Positions 39,446 to 49,049 of a DNA stretch of 64,000 nucleotides are shown piece after piece. This stretch comes from Prorocentrum cordatum. Its lineage: Eukaryota > Sar > Dinophyceae > Prorocentrales > Prorocentraceae. Both the position numbers and the translations under genes were made by a program. The stretch is taken from NCBI GenBank assembly GCA_963575745.1, contig CAUYUJ010012091.1:186001-250000 (forward strand). Direction: 5' to 3'. Under the pieces are notes generated by a model. That model did no database searches, had not been told where the DNA came from, and saw only the letters and a list, made by a program, of their open reading frames with translations. Numbering within the stretch: position 1 is the first letter of the stretch; every line of letters starts with the position of its first letter.

Positions 39446-40648
39446 ATGAGGAGGCATTTATGTTGTTCTTTCTTTGGCGGACGGGTCGCCAGTGTTGCCG
39501 CAGTGGTTGTTACTCTGGTCGTGACCATTGTCTTCAGTGTGGTAGCCGTTCGCAAACAGAGTGTTTCTCGTACCGAGCCAGTCAGGTCCAACATACTTCG
39601 TCTCACGGAAGGTTCCAGCCTTGGAGCAGCAGTGTGCGTCGTGGGCCAAGCGACGCGGTTGGAGATTGAGAGTAAGATACAGAACATTATCGATCCGCTC
39701 GCCAATGTTACACATGTAGATGTTTTCTTGTCTCTGGAGATTGACGATCACGCAGTCTTCAACAACCCTATAACGGTTGATGTCGACGGCGCTAAATGCC
39801 GCGGATCGGAGTTGGATGTGGATGGGTTGAAGGAAGCGTTTGCGCCGTATTTCAGAGACGGAGTGTTCGGGCCACACGTGGACGAGAACGTCACTTTGGA
39901 GCGGTGGCCGAAGCTGCACAAGAGACAGCACCCCGATGACGACGCAACGCGGAAGACTCATATTGCCAACGTCGCCAGCCAGCTGAGGCACCAGAAGGAT
40001 TGCGCGGAGCTTATTCAAAAGAGCGAGGAGTCTGCAGGCGGTAAATACGACATTGTGGTGAAGGTCCGTGACAACACCATCGCGTTGCGGCCTGTGGCGC
40101 CAGACAAGCTGTTATCAATCACAGAAGTCGTCCTCAAGCATTGCAATTGGTGGGGTGGCGTTCACGATAAAGTCATGGCCCTCCCACGCAAGTATCTCGA
40201 GAAGAGTTTGGGTGCCGCATATGATGCCATGCAAGCCGTCATGTACGATGAACCCCTGCCACGTCGGCTATGGGCATTGTCAAAGCATTCCGACAATACG
40301 GAGCAAATTGTTATGTTTACGCTCACATCAAATCTAGTTCCTTTTGTTGAAAAGAATTTCGAGATAGGAGACCGAGATGGTGGCGATTATTTGCCATTCG
40401 TGGACGGCAGGTGCTATCCTGGCAAGGAGCCTGGAGACCAAGGTCGCTGGTGCATCGTTTCTCACTGCAAGGACTGCTGGCCGAGCATGCCCTGGACATA
40501 CAACGTCTCCTGCGAGGTAGCTAGGGCTGGTCTGGAGGTTGGCAGTTATCAGCCAAATCTGTCCTCGCAATTCGACACGTCTTTTGATGAGCAGACGCTC
40601 GCAGATCCCGACCCGACGCGGGAGTGCGCGAATCCCCTCTACAGGTGA
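39446..40648 (+). CDS. Type II membrane protein, SL-tagged retrogene
   Basis: Start ATG 39446 gives a 400-residue intron-free frame. After a short basic N terminus ('MRRHLCC') comes one hydrophobic segment, 'VASVAAVVVTLVVTIVFSVV' (about residues 14-33), with no Cys-rich cleavage region, so a signal anchor with the bulk in the lumen is likely. The lumenal part has 'AAVCVVGQATRLEIESKIQN', 'THVDVFLSLEIDDHAVF', 'GGKYDIVVKVRDNTIALRP' and 'DKVMALPRKYLEKSLG', a pattern resembling glycosyltransferase-like proteins ('YDIVVRxRxD...', 'DKV..MPR'), then a Cys/Trp-rich end 'GRWCIVSHCKDCWPSMPW'. No clear DxD site is seen, so the activity is unproven. An upstream ATG at 39309 opens a short frame ending at 39449. 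The frame is fully open, so the copy could be functional. Confidence 0.7.
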   Translation: MRRHLCCSFFGGRVASVAAVVVTLVVTIVFSVVAVRKQSVSRTEPVRSNILRLTEGSSLGAAVCVVGQATRLEIESKIQNIIDPLANVTHVDVFLSLEIDDHAVFNNPITVDVDGAKCRGSELDVDGLKEAFAPYFRDGVFGPHVDENVTLERWPKLHKRQHPDDDATRKTHIANVASQLRHQKDCAELIQKSEESAGGKYDIVVKVRDNTIALRPVAPDKLLSITEVVLKHCNWWGGVHDKVMALPRKYLEKSLGAAYDAMQAVMYDEPLPRRLWALSKHSDNTEQIVMFTLTSNLVPFVEKNFEIGDRDGGDYLPFVDGRCYPGKEPGDQGRWCIVSHCKDCWPSMPWTYNVSCEVARAGLEVGSYQPNLSSQFDTSFDEQTLADPDPTRECANPLYR

Positions 40649-40925
40649 CAGGGCGCGTGCCGTGGAACTTGGAGGCCGAGGTGTGGCGATGCGTGGCGTT
40701 GCGGCGAGGGTGCGCAAGGGCTACCGCTCCAGCTGCGCCCCTGCCTCGTGCATGAAGCTGTGAGTGTTGCGTGTTCCAGGCGTCGCTGCTGCAAGACATT
40801 GCACGTTAGGTTGGTTCTCTAGGTGCATGGGGTCACATGGGAGCTGGAGGAACTTCTGCGAACCTCTTCGACCAGCCTCGCAAAGCCGAGCGCCGAACTG
40901 GAAGCGATTGATCCGGCAGCACCTC

Positions 40926-40934
40926 AAAAAAAAA
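40926..40934 (+). other. Poly-A remnant of the retrogene
   Basis: Nine A residues lie immediately before the right target-site copy, about 280 nt after the stop codon. They mark the 3' end of the copied mRNA. Confidence 0.8.
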
Positions 40935-40943
40935 CATCGTCAA

Positions 40944-40950
<7 letters not shown>
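40935..40950. repeat. Right 16-bp target-site duplication of the retrogene
   Basis: CATCGTCAACATCATC, identical to 39171-39186. The match may extend two A further into the poly-A. Confidence 0.85.
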
Positions 40951-40989
<39 letters not shown>

Positions 40990-41086
40990 GGGACACAATC
41001 ATCACTACCATCACCATCATACTCATCATCATCATCATCAAATTCATCATCATCATCATTCACATCATCGGCATCATCATCATCAT

Positions 41087-41143
<57 letters not shown>

Positions 41144-41155
41144 TATCATCGGGAC
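40951..41155. repeat. (CAT)n tract, downstream half
   Basis: Continuation of the CAT microsatellite interrupted by the retrogene, about 205 bp, with a GGGACAC interruption at about 40990 as in the upstream half. Confidence 0.9.
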
Positions 41156-41164
41156 ACCGACGGG

Positions 41165-41328
41165 GTACTGGCGGGACACCAGCGGGACACCGCGCGGCAC
41201 TGGCCCCCGGAGAGGAATCATTTGGTCCGGCCGCGCCTCAGCTGGAGGCGGGATCACGGCGGGACACCGCGCGGCACCGGCCCCCGGAGAGGAATCATTT
41301 GGTCCGGCCGCGCCTCAGCCGGAGGAGA
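41165..41328. repeat. Direct duplication of about 79 bp
   Basis: GGGACACC(A/G)CGCGGCAC(T/C)GG, then CCCCCGGAGAGGAATCATTT and GGTCCGGCCGCGCCTCAGC, occur at about 41184-41252 and 41263-41331, nearly identical. Confidence 0.8.
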
Positions 41329-41344
41329 CTTTCTTCTCGCCCGC

Positions 41345-41455
41345 CCACGCAGCTTCGCCTCGCCCGCACGCACGGCACGCACGAACACGAAACCGAAACC
41401 GATTTCCCGTACGGGGGCTCTCCGTTCCACTTCGATCTCACCCCCTCACCTCCGA
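41345..41455. repeat. Left member of an inverted repeat pair
   Basis: GCAGCTTCGCCTCGCCCGCA, CGGCACGCACGAAC and CGAAACCGAAACCGAT are matched in reverse complement at about 43240-43315. The pair is 1.8 kb apart, around diverged repeats. Confidence 0.55.
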
Positions 41456-41569
41456 TTCAGCTTCGTCATTTTTAGACGCACTCACACTCCGACTGACCAC
41501 TCACACCAGACTCGCCCACCCATGATCACCGCGATGCAAAGGCATAGCATGTTGCATCCCCTAGGGGCA

Positions 41570-42345
41570 GCCGCGAAAAGGTCTGTCACATGCCCGATTG
41601 CGCTCAGATTGTGGGGGGTGTCTCGGGCGGTTTGCTTATTTTCGAATGTAGACGTGTGTGCTTTCAGAGGCGCGTGACAAACGCGATGTAGCAGGTATAG
41701 ACGAAGTGGCCCAAGGGGAGCCGCCATGGGGTTATATCAGCGGCCCGTTTGCGGCCGGATAATGTGAGTTTTTCGAGCGGTTCGTGTGTTGCTGGGAGGC
41801 AGACGTGCTTCTTTTCAGGGCCGCGTGGCCATCGCGCCGTAGCCAGCAAACGAAGTTCGCGAGACATCCCCACAATTTGGGCGCAACCGAGCCCCTGATA
41901 TACCCCCCGTGAGGTAGAGGGGCTTATTTCAAGGGGGAGCCGCCAGGGGCCATGTCACGTTCTCGTTCGTGCCCCAATTGAGGAGATGTTTGGAGCGGTT
42001 CGCTTGTTTCTTGTATATAGGTCGATTTTTTTTCAGAGCCGATTTGCCCATAGGGATGTAGGAGGCGTAGCATTTTGGTACCCGACGGGGCAGGCGCCAG
42101 GGGATAATTCGACGTGTGTCTGTTCAGGGGCGCTTGATCATCGCGATGCAGCACGCATAGCAAAAAGGCACCCCAAGGGGGAGCCGCCACGGTGTTGTAT
42201 CAGGGGCCCGTTTGCGCCCAGATTGTGGGGATGTCTGGATCGAACCATCGCTTGTTCAGGGAGGTAGACGTGTTCATAATCAGGGCCGCGTGGTCACCAG
42301 GGGGTACATCACGCGCCCGTTCGCGTCCAGATTATGGGGATGTCT
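41570..42345. repeat. Diverged short-unit repeats, no gene
   Basis: The blocks GGGGAGCCGCCA, TTTTCAG(G/A)G(C/G)CGCGTGG, ATCGCGATG(T/C)AG and GGGGATGTCT recur every 100-240 bp. These are probably remnants of a satellite. No coding motif was recognised. Confidence 0.45.
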
Positions 42346-43475
42346 CGGCCCGCCCAGTCTTTCAGTCCCGCTCATACTCAGACGCTCACAGAAGAAGAAT
42401 TCGCCAGAAAACGGATGCACAAACGGTTGTCGTTGCGTGGAGGGCGCACTCTGCGCCATGGGACCAGCAGCTACCAGTCTACCTCCTCCCCGCTTCGGGG
42501 GACCCACGCTACCAGCCCATACCAAAGTTGGCGTCATTATGGCGAGGGTGCATGGGAATGGGTGTCCAATACGACTTGGCAAGGGTCGGGATCTACCGCA
42601 TGGCTTCTCCGCTGTTCCCCTTGCCCTTACTCGTCCCCAACATCCTCCCTCCTCACCCTTCCCTCCCCCCCCAGTTGAGTCCCCTGCAGGTCGTTGGCGC
42701 AGCCCAGGGAGCTGCAGATATCGTTCTGCCGCCGCAGCCAGGCTCGCGGGACCGCCAAACTAAGCAATGCACGTTGGCCCAACATGGCAGTGTGGTTATA
42801 GCATCGTTGGTAAGCTTACCATTTGTGTTTTAGATCTGTTTCAAAACACCGGCTCTCAGATATACGGGTATCCTCAAACATCCTGAGGTGCCTCAGCTTG
42901 TTTCGCCTCATACATTCTCGAAGCTCTGGGCAACGATCTGCCCTGTTCCGAGGTGGTCTGGCCCGCTTCGCCTGTTACATCCTCGCATCTCTGGACTCCG
43001 AGATGTCGCGCACGATGGGGTGAGGAGGTAGATCATGAGGAGGAGGGGGAAGGGCTGCCACAAATTTCGGAGTCATGGCCTTTGTGCCACTGTAGCTCCG
43101 CGTCGAACCGACGGGGGAAGAGATTCGCTTAGGCGCGTGAGGGAACTTGGAAAGTAGCACTAACGTTTTCCAACTAGGGCGCCTCGTAGGCCAGGGGCTG
43201 TGCGTCGAAATGCGTCCCAGACTGGGGCTAAAACGAAGTACCTCCAACCCGGGAGTCGGTTTCGGTTTCGGTTCGTGCCGTGCTTGCGGGCGATGCGAAG
43301 CTGCGCGAGGGCGATGAAGTGCCGGCCGTAGCTGGGGCAAACTCGGACAATGTGTTTCGGTCCCGCCTTTCTTGCGGTATCGCGCGTGGACGCGGCAGCG
43401 AGACAGACAAGAACATGTTTTTTCATTGCTTGGCGTATGACTGGCATGATAGCCCCCGCCCCCCCCTCCACCCCC
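42346..43475. other. No gene recognised
   Basis: Only short unsupported frames. The right member of the inverted pair described at 41345-41455 lies at about 43240-43315. Confidence 0.35.
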
Positions 43476-43561
43476 CATAACGTAACGCTCCTCCCCCCCC
43501 CAGTGCGCAACGGGCACTGCCGCCGTGCGCACGGCGGGGGGGAGGCGTTACATGATACCCC
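43476..43561. repeat. Hairpin repeat 'ATAACGTAACGCTCC'
   Basis: ATAACGTAACGCTCCTCCCC and, 40 bp on, GGGGGGAGGCGTTACATGAT are imperfect inverted repeats, with a second inner palindrome around GCCGCCGTGCGCACGGCGGG. Confidence 0.6.
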
Positions 43562-43849
43562 CCTGGCCCCTCCCCCCCACCCCCCCTAGAATGCCCATTA
43601 TCGCAGGAATTAAAGAAACGTGCTCCAATCCAGCACGATATTTCGCAAGCCGAGACATCACCTCACTTCACAAGCTCGCAACGCCCTTCTCACTCGAGCG
43701 CGCACAAGCATCTCGGCACAGCTGAGCCCAAAGAGGATCTCGGCGGCCACCACGGAAAGACCTTCGCCCACACAGTTCTGGGCAAGTGCTTTAAGTGTTC
43801 CAGGCTGACATTGGGGCTGCTCTTGAAGATCTCTTGAGAGATCTGCGTG

Positions 43850-44009
43850 TAAGTCGGACATGGTCCTCTGCAGGAGGAATCTGTTTTAAGTAGTCGCATA
43901 TATGTCGGGGGACGATTCTTGGATTATGTTTGATTATTTTGGGAGCATTCTTTGACTATGTTCGATTTGTCACCCCAAGTCCCCCTGTAGGGGAACAGGC
44001 CCGACCTAA
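43850..44009. mobile_element. MITE family 'TTAGGTCGGGCCTG', copy 3
   Basis: Left TAAGTCGGACATGGTCCTCT, right TAGGGGAACAGGCCCGACCT then AA, interior TTTGATTATTTTGGGAGCAT. A possible decayed 8-bp duplication is ATCTGCGT before and ATCTGAGC after. Confidence 0.75.
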
Positions 44010-44324
44010 ATCTGAGCCTGCATTGGGTCCTCTAGGGACTGGGAGCCGATTTTGCGTGGCTTGGGGCCGTCTGGGGGTGCATCAGGGCGTTCTTGACTCC
44101 TTCTTAGACCGTCTGGGGTCTCTTCGGGGATCCTGAGTTCGGAAGGGCTCGGGATTGCTCCGTGATCTTACCCTGCGGGTGATCTCCTCCTCTTCCTCCT
44201 CAAGAAGCGATGATCATGAAAAACCCAACCGGTGTTCAACACTTGTGTTTCAAAGTGACGGTTTCGCCCGAGACACCACCTAAAGATGCCTTCGAACGGG
44301 GCTTCAGCAACACAGCTTATCACG
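44010..44324. other. No gene recognised
   Basis: Short CTTGGGGCCGTCTGGGGG-type segment, then unique sequence. Confidence 0.35.
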
Positions 44325-44735
44325 ACGAACATGCCGATGACGATGATGTTGGGATGCTGCTGATGATGATTATGCTGATTACGATGCTGCTGATTATGAT
44401 GATGCTGATGATTATGATGATGTTGCTGGTGATGATGTTGATGACGATGATGATGATGATGATGATGATTACGATGATGAAGATGATTACGATGATGATG
44501 ACGATGGTGGTGATGATGATGGTGATGATTATGATGACGATACTGCTGATGAAGATGACCCTGATGATGGTGATGGTGCTGAAGCTGAGGATGATGATGC
44601 TGATGCTGATGATGATGACGATGATGATGATGCTTATTATGATTATGATGATGATGATGATGATGATGCTGATGATGATGATGATGATGATGATGATGGT
44701 TATGCTGATGACGTTGATGCTGATGTTGCTGCCCA
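44325..44735. repeat. (GAT)n-rich tract
   Basis: About 410 bp of GAT with GCT, GAC and GGT variants. Long Met/Ile frames on either strand are artefacts. Confidence 0.9.
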
Positions 44736-45464
44736 GGTCCTTTGTAACGTCAGGTGCAATTCGCCGCCTGCCCGAGTTCAACGCAGGACCGCGAAAGCTG
44801 AAACGCGTGCCAATTCGTATTCCGTGTGGACGTTCGGAGAGCTCGGCTACAATGCAATTGATCGCGATGACGCTTCTGACGATACAGATGATAATGATTA
44901 AAGCGAGGGGGGAGGCTGAGGAAATCGGAGGATATAACTCAGCGAGGGGAAACTCAGCAACATGCTGGTGGACGTTCGGGGAGCGCTTGCCCAGAAGTAT
45001 CCCTTTTGAGCGTTTTGAGGTCTGGGCTACAGTAGATTTGAACGTTGTGACACAGTGTACGTTCTTGCGCAACTCGTGCATGTCAAGAAAGGTTCTTCAG
45101 AATAGGCGCTCCGCCTGAGACAGCGATATTTGGGGTCGTATCTTAAGGCGCCTTATGCTGATAATGCGCGTTTCGCCCGAGACAGTCTCGGAAACTGGAG
45201 ATGTTGAAATCGCTGGCCTAACCTTCCGACCTTTCGCCTGAGACATCCTCGAACAAAAAGACATGCGCCAAGAGTTTGTTTGAGACATCTTTTTGCAGCG
45301 CTTTTGGATGACCTCCAAGATGCCCCAAGAAGCGACATGTTTGAACAACACATGGTTGACGGGAAGCGTCTTCGAGGAACGGAAGCGAGCTGGACGTTCT
45401 GGCTGAAATTGTAACATACTGCCCAACTCGTTGTATTACACCATGGCGGATCGCACGCCGAACT
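44736..45464. repeat. GAGACAT-type diverged repeats, no gene
   Basis: CGCC(T/C)GAGACA occurs at about 45111, 45176 and 45236 followed by related sequence (ATCGCTGGCC, GCGCCAAGAG). The same ordered blocks recur at 58490-58720. No gene was recognised. Confidence 0.45.
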
Positions 45465-46925
45465 GGTTTAGCCGTTGACGGGAAGCGCGCATCAGATTCG
45501 AAGAGTCGCGCGATGGACGTTGGTTACGTCTCGTGAGGGGAATCTTTATCAATCGATTCATTGGCTGACGCCGCACCGCCCAACCCTTGGGGCGGCAGTA
45601 AGAGTGAACATCGGAGTTTGCGGAACGCGCGCGATTTCTGGGGAATCTTGGGGTTTCAGCTGTTTGGGTGTTCGTCGGGGGCGGTTAGCGGATCGCGGCT
45701 CTGCTTGGGTTTCTGAGCTCTCCTGGTAGCATTTTGAGGCCTTTTGGGAGCCGTGTTGAGGCCTCTAGGGGCCTCTTTTGGGCCTCTCGGGGGCATCTCG
45801 TGCGAGCCTCTTGGGGGCCTCTTGGCGCCTCCGGTTTTTTCAAGGCTGAGTGCTCGAAATGTCCATTCGGGTTTCCCCTCTGGGCCTCCCTTTGGGGCCG
45901 TCCTGGGACCCTCCTGGGCCGAAATACCTATCAACTGACTGGGGGGAGTCCGGAGGGGGGGGGGGGGGGCATTTTGTCGTTCCTTGATCGGCGCCTGGCG
46001 GATGACGGGAGTCGCGCCTAGATTCAAAGAGTCGCGCGATCAAATTTTGTGTGCCCACAGGGATCGTTTAGCATGTGGAGAGGTGCAGGAGAGAAATGAT
46101 GCCAGTTTGGACCCACGTTCGCGACTGGTCGGATGACGGGAAGCGCGCTTAGATTCAGAGAGTCGGGCAATGGACGTCTGCAGCCCAGAGGGATTTGTTT
46201 TATCAATTGGGGATGTCCAGGAGGGGACCGCGCGGCATGCACTCGACGTTCGTGATTGGTCGGATGACAGGAAGCGCGCGTCGAATAACCAGAGGGATCT
46301 TTTATAATTTGAGGAGGTCCAGAAGGGGGAACGCGCGGGATGCACTCGAGATCGGTAGCCATCGGATGACGCGAATCGCGCTTAGATTCGACGAGTCGCG
46401 CGAGGGATGTCTTTGTGCCCAGAGGGATTTTGATCAATTGGGGGGTCCAGGAAGGGAATGGTTCGGGGTCGGACCCTGATCGGTGATTGGTCGGACGACG
46501 GGAAGCGCGCTTAGGCTCGAAGAGTCGCGCGATGGACGTCTTTGTGCCCAGAGGGTTTTTTATCAACTGGGGAGGTGCATGAGGGGAAACGCGCGAGATT
46601 CGACCGAGATTCGCGACTTGTCGGATGATGGGAAGCGCGCAAAGACTCGAAGAGTCGCGCGATGGACGTCTTTGTGCCCAGAGGGATTTTCTATCAGCTG
46701 GGTGGGGGGAATGGTTCGGGATCGCTCCCTGATTCGTGGCTGGTCGGATGACGGGAAGCACGCTTAGACTCGAAGAGTCGCGCGATGGACGTCTGTGTGC
46801 CCAGGGGGATCTTTCATCAATTGGGCAGGTAGGGGAGGGGAAACGCGCGGGATCCACTTGAGATCCGCCATTGGTCGGATGTCGGGAAGCGCGCTTAGAT
46901 TACGAGAGTCGCGCGATGGACGTTG
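45465..46925. repeat. Satellite of about 126 bp, about nine copies
   Basis: TCGGATGACGGGAAGCGCGC, then TTAGATTCGAAGAGTCGCGC, GATGGACGTCTTTGTGCCCA and GAGGGATTTTTATCAATTGG make up the unit. GACGGGAAGCGCGC-type starts are at 45478, 45999, 46136, 46264, 46370, 46496, 46627, 46748 and 46880. A CTTGGGGCCTC tract (45690-45910) separates the first from the rest. Confidence 0.85.
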
Positions 46926-47159
46926 GTATCGACTTGGGATTGTAAAGTAAGAGAAGACATGTGCAGCCAGGGGGGTTTAGGCGGGGAAGGGCTCAGGATT
47001 GCCCCGTGAGCCAAGACCTGGCGGATTCCCAAGGATGGCGGGAAGCGTCTTCGAGGAGCGAGAAGCAAGCTGGAGATTCTGGCTGAGTCTGTAACATGTC
47101 TAATCGATGTGTAAAGACACGTTCTTACCATACCGTTCGGGATTCCACGGGGGATTGGC
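46926..47159. other. No gene recognised
   Basis: Includes a segment (GGGAAGCGTCTTCGAGGA...TTCTGGCTGA) also present at about 45360-45412. Nothing else recognised. Confidence 0.4.
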
Positions 47160-48340
47160 TTAGCTGATTCCCCGGCGTAGCGATATCTCTTGAGGCATCC
47201 TCACAAAAAATGGCAGCCTCGCGACATCGCTCGTAACAAAATAAGCGTTTCGCGACATCGTGACATGTTCATATTTTCGAGCATGAGCGTTTCGCTTGAG
47301 ACATCCTAGCACAAAAAAACAGCATGTCGGCGAAGGTGGCTTACTACCCCTTATGTTGAACACGAGGCTCTCGTTCGAGACATCTTCCGAACATCGGGAG
47401 GAACACGACAGAACACGCTAGTTGCATATTTGACGTCATTTTTCTAAAAGTGGCCATGCCGCCAGGGACATCCTTCCAAGCTTGGCATGATCCCAACATC
47501 GCCGTGATATCGTTACCGAACTGTTTTCAAGACGAAGGAAGAAGAGCCCAAATGGACCACAGGATGGCCTCAACCGCGCCCTGAAGACTGCCGAACATGA
47601 CGATGTCGCCAGGGACATCCTCAAACAAATGCCAAGCACGAGATCGTCGTCTTGAAACATAATGTGTTACGGCATTGGTTTGGAATCACTATCGCAAAGG
47701 CGCCACGACGGCCCAAACCAGCCTTCTAAACATTGCAAAGTCGTATGTGTCCAGCATCATATTGTACTGAGTCTTGAGGGCGTCAAGACGGCCTCAAAGA
47801 GCCCAACACGAAGCCCAACATGACCCAACAAGCGCACTCAAGACGACCGACGATGACGTTTTCGCTAGGGACGTCCTCACCAAATTAAGAGGTTACCAGC
47901 ATCGGCGTTTGCAAAAAACAGCGGTTCGCCTGAGACCTTGTCCCGATCTGAGAAGCCGCGAATGTTCCATAGTTTCGAAAATGAGCGTTTCACTTGAGAC
48001 ATCCTCACCGAAAATACGAAAATACATGTCGGCAGGGTTGGTTTACTACCACCTGTTATGTTGAAAACGACGTTCACCTTCGAGACATCCTCCGAACATT
48101 GGGAGGAGCACGGCAGAACAAGCTAGCTGTATTTTTGACGTCATTTCTAAAAGTGGCCATGTCGCTGGGGGCATCCGCACAAAATTGGCATAGTCCCAAC
48201 ATCGCTTTGATACATTAGCCGAAGAGCTTCAAGGCGAGGAAAATTGAGCTTAAACAGGACCCCAAGATGGCTCCAAGAGCGCCTTGGAGACTGCCGACAA
48301 TGACGATCTCGCTAGGGACATCCTCAAAACATGAGAGCTC
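47160..48340. repeat. Duplication of about 250 bp, 705 bp apart
   Basis: GAGCGTTTCGCTTGAGACAT, CATGTCGGCGAAGGTGGCTT, CCGAACATCGGGAGGAACAC and TCTAAAAGTGGCCATGCCGC (47284-47460) recur in the same order at 47988-48160 with about 85% identity by eye. Another CTCGCTAGGGACATCCTCA block is at about 47870 and 48312. No gene was recognised. Confidence 0.65.
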
Positions 48341-48977
48341 GACAAACCAAACAGGAGCACGGCAGACCGCACAGGACCACGGCAGACCATCAGAGCACGG
48401 CAGACCGCAGGAGTTAGGGAATTTGTGTTCTGCTAGATGGCGCCAACCCAATGGATGTGCAAGTTTACGATCTGACGACGTTCTGAGTACGAACCAACGC
48501 TATGTTGCAATTACGACAGGAACTACGAACAACAGATGACCACAATTTCAAATACAGCGCGTTACATTGGCGCACATACATCCGCGCGCGCTGTCTCTCA
48601 AGCCACACGTATTTCGCGCGAGAGTGCGGTTGCGCAGAACCGAAATTTCTGACGATTCGCGTATCCCGACCAGAACATGCCCTCTGGACTTTTCCTTGCG
48701 GGCCGCAGAACAAAAAAAGTATCCCGACCAGCCCATCCAGAAACGATCGCCAGGCTTCCTGCTTGACGTGTCGTCGGCTGCCTATTTTCCCGATGGGTCA
48801 CTGGTTGCTCTCAGCCCTCGTGTGTCACTGATTGCCTGCGGCCCTGGACGTGTCTTTTGTTGCCTGTTGCCTTAGACGTATCGCGTGCTTGGGCCCATGG
48901 CTTACAAAGAGGAGGTCCTGAAGGTACCCCCCCCCCGTCGGTGGCCTAGATCTGGAAGCCTATGGAAGCATCATTGG
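48341..48977. other. No gene recognised
   Basis: A GAGCACGGCAGACCGCA-type unit is repeated three times at about 48353-48412. Short frames after 48500 have no recognised domain. Confidence 0.35.
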
Positions 48978-48999
48978 TCCGCAGCCACTGTGGCTCAAG
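48978..48999 (+). other. Spliced-leader (DinoSL) relic, 19/22 match
   Basis: TCCGCAGCCACTGTGGCTCA followed by AG differs from DinoSL at three positions. It lies 50 nt upstream of the ATG of the secreted repeat protein, the expected position. Confidence 0.75.
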
Positions 49000-49049
49000 C
49001 CCGCCTTGTGGCGCTCCCATCTGCGCCAGCGCCGACCACCCGCAGCGAA

